Positions 15,613-23,803 of a stretch of DNA of 35,092 nt are shown piece after piece. The DNA comes from a virus. The DNA lies in the IMG/VR virus record IMGVR_UViG_3300032293_000273, positions 1 to 35,092 of that record; one strand, given 5' to 3'. Within the stretch, counting starts at the first letter, position 1. Every line of letters starts with the position of its first letter. The notes under the pieces were generated by a model. The model ran no database searches. It was not told where the DNA came from and was given only the letters and a program-made list of their open reading frames with translations. The position numbers and the translations under genes are program-made.

Positions 15613-18195
15613 TTATTTAGTTTTCTTAGCTCTTCCCTTAGCATTTTCTTTAGCAACAGCTAAATCATTTGCTTGATTCTCTCTAGCTACTTGTAGTTTT
15701 TGTTTTTCTAATTGTAGCTTTTCAGCAGCAAGTCTGTTTTTAGTTTGAACATCTTGCATTTTCATTTGATAGTCTCTAGAAGCATTATCTCTTTCCATTG
15801 CTATCTTTTCAATTTCTAAAACATCAGGAGTTCCTGATTCATCAACGTCTGACAAAGGACCTGCTTTAGACTCAGCTGCAATTAGAGCAATTTCTTTCTT
15901 ATTGATTCTATCAAGTTCTAAATTGTAATTGTCATTCTCAATTTTCTCTTGAGCTAACTGTTGTTGTAATTGTAATTGAGCTTGATTTTGTTGTTGTTGT
16001 TGCTCAAGTTCTTGTTGCTTCTGCTGTAATTGTTGATTCTGAAGTTGCTCTTGTCTTTCCTTAAGTGTCTTAAATACTCTCTTCATTTGTCTCATGGAGT
16101 TAGTACTGTAAAGCTCAATTACATCATGTAAAGACCCACCATTCTGAATAACAGCTTGAGACAATCCTCTAATTTCATCAAATGCTTTTCTATCTTCAGG
16201 TCTGTTAGTTAAGTAAACTTTTAAATCTCTAAATCTAAGATCTGTACCATTTACAGTTACAAATGCAGACTCTCCTTCATTAGTAATGTAAGATATAGTT
16301 GATTGTGGCTTCTTAGCTTCTACATACAAAGCTGCATCAATAATGGCTTGGTAAAGCTGACCCATAATATATTCATGTGCTACGAACAAAGGTTCTGTCT
16401 GAGCATATGATTGTGTAATAGCTGCATTAGTACCTGTAGCTGATTCACTAGCAGTTACAGAGCCAAGTCTTTGTCTTGACATACCTATGAGTTCCCAACA
16501 TTCATTCTTTATCTGTTGTGCTAGAGTATATCTTGCTTGGATCTCCTGCGTACGTGTGAGGTCTAAGCTGGTATATTGGTTGAAGCTAGAAGGACTCTTT
16601 AAGTTCTCTGGGCTGTCATCCACAAATACCACACCTCTGTTACGTGCTTCCATTTCCCATACATCAAGAGCATCTTGTGCATCTCCATCTTTAGGAATAG
16701 GAATATGTCTGATAGACATTAACTGAACCTTACCCACTTCTTTCTCAAGTAGCTTATACAACTGGTTCATACAAACGTTGTATATAACCTGGAAAGGTTT
16801 CATCATATCTACCAAGCTCTTAGCTTCTGTATTCTTTATCTCAAAGGTTTGACCAATGATAGGACAGTAAGGTAATAACTTGTATGGTTTAATATGATAG
16901 ATATCTGGTCCAATCTTGATACCTTGGTACCACTGATTAATCCAACCCCATTCTAGAGAAATCTCTGTAGGAATTGTTTTACCTTTATAATTTTCATCAA
17001 CAAGCGTAGATTGCTCATTGCCCATCTCATCTAAATAAATAACTTTACCAATCTTCTTCTTAGAAATCCAATAAGCTCTAACAACAACATACTTGTAACC
17101 AAATGAGCTTACGTTAGATGTAAGTCCTAAGAAATCCTGAAGACCATCATTGTTCTCTTTCATCTCTGATTCAATGATCATTCTTGTTTGTAGAACAAGA
17201 GGATCGTATGTATCATACTGAACAGAGTCAATACCTGGGATAGCATTAGGATTACCAAGGTTTGATTCACGTACATTGATAAGACCATAGTCTTGTAGAG
17301 AACTACGTAAGTGATCTATCTCTTCTTTAGTTAAGTCAGGGATAGCTTCAATGATTTCAGATAGTTCCATAACTTGTACAATACCAGCAGCATATGCTCC
17401 TTGTGCACGACCTGTAGGATCTGAAATCCACTTTCTATCTGGTGTAGTTAAGAACCAAGTGTTCTTAGGGTTAGCCACCTCAATGTTAAATCCAAGTTTT
17501 GAGTTGTCTTCGTATATATGGAAGAACTCTCTAGCAGAGATTAGTAAATCTCTGAATGAATCTTCTCCTTTCTCTTTTAAATTAAACTCAACCTTTTGAG
17601 CTGAAAGAATATGATTTGCCCATTTTTCAGCAACAGATGTATAAGAATCTAATTCATCCTTTACCTCATCCATTGTCAATTGTTGCAAATCTTCATCATC
17701 AATTTCTTCTCCTTCAATCATAGCTTTTTCTTGTATCTTCTTCTTAGCTTGACTGATGATATAACTATTTAATATTTGTGTCTTAAATTGTAATTCTTCA
17801 GCTTGACTATCATCATCAAAAGCTTTTACAAGAAACGCATCTGGTCTTTTAGAAATCTCTCCTACTAGTTCATTGATAGGAGTGGTCATTATAGAATAAT
17901 GTTTTACATAGGCAGGAAGCTCAAGATCTGCTGTGAGCACGTCTGTAAAGCTTCTAACTTCTGGTTCAACATAAAAGTCTTCTCTTCTTAAAATACCTTT
18001 GATAAGATCATAGTTCTTTACAAACGTATCTCTACTCTTAACATACTCAGCATAAGCTTTGTTTGCAAAGTAGTCCATTGTGTTCTTTACCCAACTCTCA
18101 TCCTGCTTCTCCTTATCAGTTTTAAACTGATCTGGAAATATGTTTAAATAGGCATACCTTATGGTAGCGTCTTTCGTATATCTTATAATTGCCAT
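15613..18195 (-). CDS. Portal protein, crAss-like
   Basis: 860 residues, long as crAss portals are. The central stretches PFQVIYNVCMNQLYKLLEKE and VQLMSIRHIPIPKDGDAQDA, then NECWELIGMSRQRLGSV, are typical of the portal wing and stem. Residues about 700-860 form a Gln/Lys/Glu-rich coiled coil ending in a basic KGRAKKTK tail. By family it makes the dodecameric ring at the capsid vertex through which DNA enters. It shares one base with the terminase stop. The Q-rich extension probably forms the portal barrel projecting into the capsid. Confidence 0.88.
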   Translation of the reverse strand: MAIIRYTKDATIRYAYLNIFPDQFKTDKEKQDESWVKNTMDYFANKAYAEYVKSRDTFVKNYDLIKGILRREDFYVEPEVRSFTDVLTADLELPAYVKHYSIMTTPINELVGEISKRPDAFLVKAFDDDSQAEELQFKTQILNSYIISQAKKKIQEKAMIEGEEIDDEDLQQLTMDEVKDELDSYTSVAEKWANHILSAQKVEFNLKEKGEDSFRDLLISAREFFHIYEDNSKLGFNIEVANPKNTWFLTTPDRKWISDPTGRAQGAYAAGIVQVMELSEIIEAIPDLTKEEIDHLRSSLQDYGLINVRESNLGNPNAIPGIDSVQYDTYDPLVLQTRMIIESEMKENNDGLQDFLGLTSNVSSFGYKYVVVRAYWISKKKIGKVIYLDEMGNEQSTLVDENYKGKTIPTEISLEWGWINQWYQGIKIGPDIYHIKPYKLLPYCPIIGQTFEIKNTEAKSLVDMMKPFQVIYNVCMNQLYKLLEKEVGKVQLMSIRHIPIPKDGDAQDALDVWEMEARNRGVVFVDDSPENLKSPSSFNQYTSLDLTRTQEIQARYTLAQQIKNECWELIGMSRQRLGSVTASESATGTNAAITQSYAQTEPLFVAHEYIMGQLYQAIIDAALYVEAKKPQSTISYITNEGESAFVTVNGTDLRFRDLKVYLTNRPEDRKAFDEIRGLSQAVIQNGGSLHDVIELYSTNSMRQMKRVFKTLKERQEQLQNQQLQQKQQELEQQQQQNQAQLQLQQQLAQEKIENDNYNLELDRINKKEIALIAAESKAGPLSDVDESGTPDVLEIEKIAMERDNASRDYQMKMQDVQTKNRLAAEKLQLEKQKLQVARENQANDLAVAKENAKGRAKKTK

Positions 18196-20234
18196 TATGA
18201 AAACAATTTATTGCGTTTATATTTATTTTTTGATCTTCCAAACATATCACCTCTAGCATCAGTGAAAAGCACATTGCCTCTTTTCTTCTTAAACATAGAT
18301 GTTACTCTTTCATCTGATGTACCTCCTATCTTTCCCATAATTGGATCCATCTTTAGAGCCTGTGCTATGGCAAGTTCAGCAGCTACAATTCTATCGAAGT
18401 TACCTTGGTCATTATACTGAATAATCTCTTCTAGTAACACAGGATCAAATATCTTGCTTACACCCAACACTTCTCTAATCACTTCTCCTTGTTCATTTGT
18501 CTCTTTGAATATGGCATTTTCCATATACTTTTTAAGACATGTGTGTAGATAGTCAATGATCTTCTCTGATGAACGATGGATACCATAATCTCTTTTTACA
18601 GTGGTGTTTGGTACAATCTCTTTCAGCCATTCAGGTTGTTTCTCTAAATAATGAGCATCCCCTTTAGCTTTCATATATTCAATAAAGGATATATCATCAT
18701 TCTCACACAAGGTTCTAGCGTTGTAATACTTGATAAGTAAGCGAGCTTGTTCTTCCCAAGTTTCTTTCTTATCAGGTCTTGCACAATACGAAGCTACGAA
18801 CATATCCTGATATTTCTCACCAGTAATTTCATGCATCCTCTTATATATGTATACAGAGCCTAGTGAACTTGAATAAGCAGATTTACCTTGTCTGTATGGA
18901 TCGACCCCAGCTACGTACAATCCATAAGGAGGATTGTCTATTGGGAATTCATATATTACGACAGGTGCATCTTTCTGATCTGAGTTTTTCAGAGGGAAGT
19001 TTGTAATAGGAAGCTTGTCTGTAAACTCATGTTTTATAACTCCTTCATCATTAAACAACACAACAGGAGTACCTGTTCTTTCTTGTTGTAACAATCTACT
19101 CTTCTGCCTCTTAGCTATCTCAATATCAAAGATGTTTGTATCCTCATTTAAAAAGATGTCATCCACCTCCATTGGGTAGTACATCTTTTCTTTTAAATAG
19201 GCTATTCTATCTCCAGCTTTCTTAAGTCTGGTCAAGTTATCATTGGTTATTTGAAGAGCTTTTTCTTCATTGCTGACAAGCATCTTCACCTGATATAGGT
19301 CTGAACTTAATGGTTGATTTAGGTATTCTCCTAGTGTGGAGTCTTCCTTAGCTTCCATTCTATACTTTGCTGGGATGAACAAGCCATGAACACGTTTGTC
19401 ATCCTTATCATTATTATATGTAAGGAAGTTAAAGTTGTCTACGTCAAACATCAGACTCTTGGCATCCATGAATTTCTTCATGTCACCACCTGTACCTGTA
19501 AGGATGGGGCTACATCCCCAACCAAATGGTGTGGTAAAACCTGGAATTGCAGCTTGCAATCCACGTAAGAAGTTACCTTTACCTATCTCATCAATGATGA
19601 GCTTTCTAGGTTTTGTACCTGCGATAGCTTCCTCATTGTTACCTTCATCAAGGTTACGTATTAGAATGGAAGAGAATGGGATACGTTCTCCACCCTTGGT
19701 TTTTATACCTAGTGTAACCTGGTTTTTCCAGTTATCCTCAATTCTCTGCCATCTCCAATACTCAGGAATGAAATTCAATCCTTTGTCAATCTTATCAGTA
19801 ATCAGTTTAATATCTGGGGCATTTAAGCCTGCAATGATATTCTGACTGTTTTCATCAAAGGTTGCACCCCATGCAATATAGGATGCTTCTAAAACTGACT
19901 TGGCAAAACGTCTAATACCTAGAATGACTAAGCCTCTTTTATCTTTTTGAGCTCTGTCAATTTCGTTTGTCACAAGCCATTCATTATCTCTCAATAGGGG
20001 ATTGGCATATTTCTGTGCAATCCTCCCATAACTATCAATTATATCAACTTCTGTGTGCCAGATGTTTAGGTGCCAATAAAGAAAGGGGTTAATATAAACC
20101 CCACCCATCATTGCACCATTTAAACAAAGATCCTTATGAAAATCATGAAAGGGTTTGCACTCTTCACTATTTCTATCAGGGATCCTTTTCTGGTTAATGA
20201 ACCAATCCTTATAGTCTATAGTTTGTATGTTCAT
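18195..20234 (-). CDS. terL: Terminase large subunit
   Basis: 679 residues with ATPase then nuclease domains. ATPase: a degenerate Walker A LGIRRFAKS (about 105-113), Walker B KLIIDEIGK with D215/E216, and coupling motif LTGTGG (about 245-250). Nuclease (RNase H fold): GVDPYRQGK with D445, CENDD with E511, and D614 in NFDRIVAAE, the expected three acids. It powers DNA translocation into the prohead and cuts the concatemer. The Walker A lacks the usual Gly pattern, as I recall for other crAss-like terminases. It overlaps the upstream small gene by 4 nt and the portal by one base. Confidence 0.92.
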   Translation of the reverse strand: MNIQTIDYKDWFINQKRIPDRNSEECKPFHDFHKDLCLNGAMMGGVYINPFLYWHLNIWHTEVDIIDSYGRIAQKYANPLLRDNEWLVTNEIDRAQKDKRGLVILGIRRFAKSVLEASYIAWGATFDENSQNIIAGLNAPDIKLITDKIDKGLNFIPEYWRWQRIEDNWKNQVTLGIKTKGGERIPFSSILIRNLDEGNNEEAIAGTKPRKLIIDEIGKGNFLRGLQAAIPGFTTPFGWGCSPILTGTGGDMKKFMDAKSLMFDVDNFNFLTYNNDKDDKRVHGLFIPAKYRMEAKEDSTLGEYLNQPLSSDLYQVKMLVSNEEKALQITNDNLTRLKKAGDRIAYLKEKMYYPMEVDDIFLNEDTNIFDIEIAKRQKSRLLQQERTGTPVVLFNDEGVIKHEFTDKLPITNFPLKNSDQKDAPVVIYEFPIDNPPYGLYVAGVDPYRQGKSAYSSSLGSVYIYKRMHEITGEKYQDMFVASYCARPDKKETWEEQARLLIKYYNARTLCENDDISFIEYMKAKGDAHYLEKQPEWLKEIVPNTTVKRDYGIHRSSEKIIDYLHTCLKKYMENAIFKETNEQGEVIREVLGVSKIFDPVLLEEIIQYNDQGNFDRIVAAELAIAQALKMDPIMGKIGGTSDERVTSMFKKKRGNVLFTDARGDMFGRSKNKYKRNKLFS

Positions 20235-20563
20235 CGTCTATTTTTAAGGAACTCTTCAGCTGCTCCAGATAACTCACCCTTACCTCTAATCTCCACCTTA
20301 GCTTCTTCAGCACTCCTTAACTTATCTACCACCTCTACTAAGGCTAAGTAGTTTTTCATTGTCTCTTGTACAAATTTACCTTGTGCTTCAATAGAGGCTA
20401 TGACCATAGGTAACATTCCTCCTTTAGCTGTAGGTTTCCACTCAATCCTATCTTTTAATTCATGTAGTGGGTTTGCATCAACATAAGCTTTCCATGAAAC
20501 AAGCTGTGATTCAGCCCATTCAAGCTCTGTATTTATATATGTAGTTTTCTTAATAGTTGCCAT
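20231..20563 (-). CDS. Small helical protein upstream of terminase, possible small terminase subunit
   Basis: 110 residues, mostly helical (LEWAESQLVSWKAYVDAN, MVIASIEAQGKFVQETMKNY) with a charged C-terminus. It ends overlapping the terminase start by 4 nt (ATGA type), so the two are probably translationally coupled. Small terminase subunits usually lie here and have this size, but I see no clear helix-turn-helix. The assignment is by position and is weak. Confidence 0.6.
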   Translation of the reverse strand: MATIKKTTYINTELEWAESQLVSWKAYVDANPLHELKDRIEWKPTAKGGMLPMVIASIEAQGKFVQETMKNYLALVEVVDKLRSAEEAKVEIRGKGELSGAAEEFLKNRR

Positions 20564-20837
20564 CTTCTTCCTCCTCTTCTTTTAGAATGTTATCAAGATC
20601 CATACCTTCTTTGATAATTCTGTCTAATTCAGACTCATCTGTATGGGGGACATCCATCTCTATTTCAGACTTATATTTGCTAAGAGCAAATGCAAGTTCT
20701 TTATCTGTTATGCCCCAAATGTCACCATATCCATCAAGAGCTGTGGCTAAATGTCTTCCAACGTTATATGTAGGAAAACTTTTATGTAGTTCTTGTAGAA
20801 TAGTAATGACTTCTATATATGGAGTCTTTTTACTCAT
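20550..20837 (-). CDS. Small acidic protein, unknown function
   Basis: 95 residues. Helical N-terminal part (YIEVITILQELHKSFPTYNV) followed by LDGYGDIWGITDKELAFALS and an acidic end (KEEEEEDGNY). It overlaps both neighbours by 4-14 nt within the terminase-side operon. The end resembles nucleic-acid mimics or flexible interaction tails, but no family is recognised. Confidence 0.65.
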   Translation of the reverse strand: MSKKTPYIEVITILQELHKSFPTYNVGRHLATALDGYGDIWGITDKELAFALSKYKSEIEMDVPHTDESELDRIIKEGMDLDNILKEEEEEDGNY

Positions 20838-21094
20838 ATCAATTGGTTTAAATCCTCGTCTGTTAGTTTTGGTTCTTTTATCTGTAAGTCTAATGTCTCC
20901 TCAAATTTCTCAATAGTCTTTGCTCCTTCTTCTGTCATGTAGTCTTTTGTAAAGACAATGGCCATCTTGTCAAAGTCTTTACCAGGCACACCTGATATAT
21001 CAATATAGTCTACCCCCTGGTTGTACAGGTCAACAAGCGTATCAATCAGCTTGTCTAAAGGTATCTTCTCGATTCTCACTTCTCTATTTTCCAT
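20834..21094 (-). CDS. Small protein of unknown function
   Basis: 86 residues, no recognised family. It reads as alternating strands and helices (LDKLIDTLVDLYNQGVDYID, KMAIVFTKDYM) with an acidic C-terminus. It overlaps the zinc-ribbon gene start side by 11 nt and the next gene by 4 nt, so it belongs to the same transcript. Confidence 0.65.
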   Translation of the reverse strand: MENREVRIEKIPLDKLIDTLVDLYNQGVDYIDISGVPGKDFDKMAIVFTKDYMTEEGAKTIEKFEETLDLQIKEPKLTDEDLNQLI

Positions 21095-21383
21095 AGACTT
21101 CTTTTTTAAGTGCCTCCTCTTCTTCCCTGTCAGACATTACAGCCTTCCATTTTTCAAGAGGACACTGGCAAGATAAGCATTTTGTTTTAGCAGCTAACGT
21201 ACAGCCACAGTCTGTGCAATGTACGTCAGGTCTGATGGTTTTATGTTTTGTAGATATCAAAGCACAGTCTTCACATATGGCCATTCTTTCCTCACTAACT
21301 TCCTTGATGTACTTTCTCATCTCCTTAGCAGGGAACAGATTGTTCTTCCATCCCTCATATATTTGGGAAAAGCTAATCTTCAT
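21084..21383 (-). CDS. Zinc-ribbon protein (CxxC...CxxCGC...CP-KW type)
   Basis: 99 residues. Metal ligands: CEDC (C37, C40), CTDCGC (C56, C59, C61) and CLSCQCPLEKW (C69, C72, C74). The order CxxC - CGC - K-rich - CPLxKW is a widespread phage and plasmid zinc-ribbon pattern. Function is not known; a nucleic-acid-binding or transcription-modulating role is plausible. It overlaps the IHF/HU-like gene by 11 nt. Confidence 0.75.
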   Translation of the reverse strand: MKISFSQIYEGWKNNLFPAKEMRKYIKEVSEERMAICEDCALISTKHKTIRPDVHCTDCGCTLAAKTKCLSCQCPLEKWKAVMSDREEEEALKKEVYGK

Positions 21384-21726
21384 GTGTAACTTTACTATTA
21401 AGCAGTTTAATTAATGCTTCTGTCTTTTCTAGTGTCACCTTAGATGCGTGCTTCTTTTGCTCTGTTGTATTTGGGTCAGCCAGGAAGCGTTCCATTGCTA
21501 GCTTTTTGCCAAGCAACGCTACTATCTTCTTTTTGGCCTTCTTCTCATTGAAGTAAAACTTCCCAAACCCAGAAATCTCAAGACTATTATGTAGGTCCAT
21601 TGCCTCATTGGCAGATTGAAACTGATGATTTACAATGGTTTCAATCACCTTCTCAGAGACCATTATCTTCACTGCTAGGGTTCTGATAAGATAGTCTTTG
21701 ACAGACATACTCACTGGCTTATCCAT
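21373..21726 (-). CDS. IHF/HU-like DNA-bending protein
   Basis: 117 residues. The first 70 match the HU/IHF fold: helical start (DYLIRTLAVKIMVSEKVIETI), then LEISGFGKFYFNEKKAKKK, where GFGxF plus basic residues marks the start of the DNA-binding arm. The arm itself seems shortened: after KKAKKK the sequence is helical instead of giving the full RNP-type loop. crAss-like phages are known to carry IHF-type subunits. A role in genome compaction or initiation complexes is inferred. It overlaps the winged-helix gene by 8 nt. Confidence 0.75.
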   Translation of the reverse strand: MDKPVSMSVKDYLIRTLAVKIMVSEKVIETIVNHQFQSANEAMDLHNSLEISGFGKFYFNEKKAKKKIVALLGKKLAMERFLADPNTTEQKKHASKVTLEKTEALIKLLNSKVTHED

Positions 21727-22078
21727 GCAGCATACTTATTTGTAATATAATATCCTTGTCAAAGTTTAATAGTATGACAGGATTCACCTTCACCTTTGTC
21801 CCATCCTTTACAAAAACCCCCATTTTCTTTAGCTTGGAAATGATGTTATTAATAGCTGGAGGTGTGCTGTCGTATTTGTCACAAAACTCCTTCCTTATAT
21901 TAGCATAACTTATATTCCCCTTTATAGCTGTAAAAGCTATTAGCTGCACTTCCCTGTTTGTAAGCCTTAGATTGTTTACAGCTGACAACAGCCTGTAATA
22001 CTTCTCAGCTAGAGCATAGTTGTCTAACCCTGAAGTTTTCAGTCGCTGTACAATTGGTTGTGTTGGGTTGGTTTCCAT
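21719..22078 (-). CDS. Winged-helix transcriptional regulator-like protein
   Basis: 119 residues from METNPTQPIVQRL. I chose the ATG at 22078, not the one at 22093, because the latter lies in the -7 box of the promoter at 22093-22123. Residues about 40-100 look like a winged helix: LTNREVQLIAFTAIKGN, SYANIRKEFCDKY, STPPAINNIISKLKKMGVF (recognition helix), then the wing VKDGTKVKV. It heads the leftward operon that runs toward terminase and has a perfect host-type promoter, so it may be an early regulator. The target is unknown. Confidence 0.75.
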   Translation of the reverse strand: METNPTQPIVQRLKTSGLDNYALAEKYYRLLSAVNNLRLTNREVQLIAFTAIKGNISYANIRKEFCDKYDSTPPAINNIISKLKKMGVFVKDGTKVKVNPVILLNFDKDIILQISMLHG

Positions 22079-22092
22079 AATTAGTTGACACA

Positions 22093-22123
22093 CAAAGGTA
22101 TGTATATCTTTACGATCTACAAA
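22093..22123 (-). promoter_or_regulatory. Perfect Bacteroidota promoter for the leftward operon
   Basis: On the minus strand, TTTG (22123-22120), exactly 19 nt, TACCTTTG (22100-22093): every consensus position matches. The -7 box ends 14 nt before the ATG at 22078, so the leader is very short. Confidence 0.75.
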
Positions 22124-22158
22124 TAACTATTTTAGTTATAAGGAAAGTTAATGCTATA

Positions 22159-22443
22159 TTATGCATCAAATCTTCTGAATACAGCTATAAAGCAAAACAA
22201 AAGGAGCCCTATTCTGAGCTCCTGTTCAAGACCACCTTCTGTAAGGGTGTAGTTTCTATTAGACACACCTAGCTCAAAGTTATTAAAGTCTGTAGGCATA
22301 AACTCTATACCTATCTCCCATTCATCGAAATAGTAGAATCCCCATCCTATTACACCCACTATCATCAGTATCAGCGTACCAACCAGTATTTGTACTATCA
22401 TCATATCCAAGCTTCTTTGTCGAGGGAGGAGTTTATTCCCCAC
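22159..22443 (-). CDS. Small membrane protein
   Basis: 94 residues with a strong transmembrane segment at about 16-38 (MIVQILVGTLILMIVGVIGW) and a weaker hydrophobic one near the C-terminus (GLLLFCFIAVF). The region between is acidic and strand-like. The ATG at 22443 gives a 10-nt gap from the promoter; MM at 22404-22399 is an alternative start. First gene leftward of the control region. Superinfection exclusion or another membrane role is possible but not shown. Confidence 0.6.
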   Translation of the reverse strand: MGNKLLPRQRSLDMMIVQILVGTLILMIVGVIGWGFYYFDEWEIGIEFMPTDFNNFELGVSNRNYTLTEGGLEQELRIGLLLFCFIAVFRRFDA

Positions 22444-22453
22444 CCTCCACCCT

Positions 22454-22486
22454 CAAAGGTAATGGTAATTAATATTACCCACCAAA
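22454..22486 (-). promoter_or_regulatory. Bacteroidota-type promoter for the membrane-protein gene
   Basis: On the minus strand, TTTG (22486-22483), 21 nt, TACCTTTG (22461-22454). The -7 is identical to that of the 22093 promoter; the spacer is 2 nt longer. A second -7-like box, TAAATTTG (22490-22483), overlaps the -33 element but has no TTTG at the right distance. Confidence 0.55.
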
Positions 22487-22509
22487 TTTATTTTTATATG
22501 CCCATAAAT

Positions 22510-22584
22510 ATAATGTGTCATAAAAGGGACATATTATATGTATATGGGTATAATAAGACACATTATGTAAAGCTATTGCTTTAC
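22510..22584. repeat. Inverted repeats in the control region
   Basis: ATAATGTGTC (22510-22519) and GACACATTAT (22557-22566) are perfect inverted copies 37 nt apart, enclosing the smaller palindrome ACATATTATATGT. Next to them GTAAAGC (22567-22573) pairs with GCTTTAC (22578-22584) over a 4-nt loop. This arrangement suits operator sites or a cruciform. Confidence 0.65.
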
Positions 22585-22740
22585 AAAACGTAAGGCTAGG
22601 TAAAGCTACAGCTTGACAATCTAGGAAGTAAAACACAGCCAAACTAGGAAGTCTGCATAAAACTTTGGAAAAATTCATGCAATCTATCTTTTGCTTTGAT
22701 CATATACACAATTTTCTATATGCCCCTGTTCTTATCAACC

Positions 22741-22860
22741 CATCCCCCCTAGCACCCAAAATTTTCTACTAGCCCCCATTTCTATTGTATCTGAGGGAGG
22801 GGAGCCTAACCCAGATTGCACCCCCCTGTACGAAAAGGGGGAACGACACATCCCCCCTAG
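22741..22860. repeat. Direct repeat CATCCCCCCTAG, two copies
   Basis: The 12-mer occurs at 22741-22752 and again at 22849-22860. More C-tracts (22821-22826, 22773-22778 region) lie between. C-runs are rare in the AT-rich rest of the window. Confidence 0.6.
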
Positions 22861-22916
22861 AACACATTTAACGAAACCAAAAGTGCAGTCAGCACTATAA
22901 AAACTGAATCTTCGTT

Positions 22917-23339
22917 ATGGTTATTAATTCTGGTAACTTCTCAGGTGGCAACAATTTCAGTGCTTACAACACTAAGGGCGAAAGAATCCACATTCATGGC
23001 AGACAAATGGAAGCATTGGGCTACAAGCCTGGTGACACAATAACCTATCCATTCTTTGTGATTGCTGAGAACAAGACTTATGGTGCGAGACCAATACTTG
23101 ACGATAATGGCAAGCCTGTCCTTAATGCAGATGGCACACAAAAGCTATTACCTTACGCTGATGGCAAATTCACCATGACTCGTGCCACAGCAACTGCTGT
23201 GTTCAAGACCAAAGAAGACTACATCAACGCTTACGTTCTTGACAAGACATTGGAAGCTGAAGTGGCTAATGCTGTGAAACGTGAGATGAATGCTGTTGGC
23301 ATTACATCACACGCTGAACTAGAAGCACTATTAGGCTAA
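22917..23339 (+). CDS. First rightward protein, unknown (possible nucleic-acid-binding)
   Basis: 140 residues, no family recognised. The middle is strand-rich and basic-polar (NTKGERIHIHGRQMEALGYK, GDTITYPFFVIAENKTYG, RPILDDNGKPVLNADG), and a helix ends the protein (LEAEVANAVKREMNAVGI). Codon choice (aagcct, gacaag, cgtgag) looks more GC-rich than in the following small genes, which often marks a highly expressed gene. It stands alone between the control region and a strong terminator. A single-strand DNA-binding or coating protein fits such a monocistronic unit, but this is a guess. Confidence 0.75.
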   Translation: MVINSGNFSGGNNFSAYNTKGERIHIHGRQMEALGYKPGDTITYPFFVIAENKTYGARPILDDNGKPVLNADGTQKLLPYADGKFTMTRATATAVFKTKEDYINAYVLDKTLEAEVANAVKREMNAVGITSHAELEALLG

Positions 23340-23350
23340 ACAATTCCATA

Positions 23351-23388
23351 ACAAGAGGCTTGGACAATACTCCAAGCTTCTTGTTTTT
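23351..23388 (+). terminator. Intrinsic terminator after the first rightward gene
   Basis: ACAAGAGGCTTGGA (23351-23364) pairs with TCCAAGCTTCTTGT (23371-23384) over 14 bp with one G-U pair, loop CAATAC, then TTTTT. Confidence 0.9.
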
Positions 23389-23445
23389 CCTAAACGTATA
23401 TAAGGGTGGGTGTTATTAGCACGTTTGGGTGGGGCTTTGACAGCA

Positions 23446-23499
23446 TAACACATTGATTCTCAATATTTTATCTGTGAAAATGTGAGAAGGTGTGTGTTA
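23446..23499 (+). other. Long imperfect hairpin in the gap 23390-23582
   Basis: Three stems stack: TAACACA (23446-23452) with TGTGTTA (23493-23499), TTCTCA (23457-23462) with TGAGAA (23483-23488), and ATTTT/AAAAT near the apex, separated by a 4-by-4 internal loop. There is no T-run, so it is more likely a leader structure or protein site than a terminator. I see no gene in the 193-nt gap around it. Confidence 0.5.
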
Positions 23500-23582
23500 C
23501 ATTGCCACATATACATACATTTTAACAACATTCAAAAACCAGCTATACATTAACAATATATATAGCATTAACATACAATTAT

Positions 23583-23765
23583 ATGTTCATACTAATCAAA
23601 GGTAAAGATGCAGTTGGTGTCATTAGAGATATAAAGTTTATTCCTAGGATAGGAGAGAATATATCATTCTGGTATGAGGATAATATAGTTGAAGGTAAGG
23701 TTAGGGATATATTCTATTTTATTGATACACATCAAACCATGCACAGAATAGAGATTTATATATAA
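23583..23765 (+). CDS. Small beta-rich protein, unknown
   Basis: 60 residues, alternating strands (FILIKGKDAVGVIRDI, ENISFWYEDNIVEGKVRDI, HRIEIYI), like a small SH3-type barrel. The ATG follows an AT-rich leader with almost no G. Function unknown; the tandem RNA element lies directly downstream. Confidence 0.55.
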   Translation: MFILIKGKDAVGVIRDIKFIPRIGENISFWYEDNIVEGKVRDIFYFIDTHQTMHRIEIYI

Positions 23766-23803
23766 TGTACCATTTCAGCTTCCCAAGGGCTGACAGATGT
23801 AAT

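Larger units (their letters stand above)
22444..22916. other. Divergent control region without genes (possible replication origin)
   Basis: About 470 nt between the leftward and rightward arms. It holds the leftward promoter at 22454-22486, a long inverted repeat, two short hairpins, C-tracts with a 12-nt direct repeat, a CCCCC/GGGGG hairpin (22822-22826 with 22837-22841) and AGTGC/GCACT just before the rightward gene. I could not find a consensus rightward host promoter; the phage may use its own polymerase there. The 67-codon minus frame at 22475-22678 has an unconvincing protein and is left out. Confidence 0.55.

Noticed and set aside
19396-19845. 149-codon plus frame inside terminase
   Set aside because: It is antisense to the ATPase domain of a clear terminase, and its protein has no supporting features.
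22475-22678. 67-codon minus frame in the control region
   Set aside because: The protein has no clear pattern, and the frame crosses the inverted repeats and the leftward promoter.
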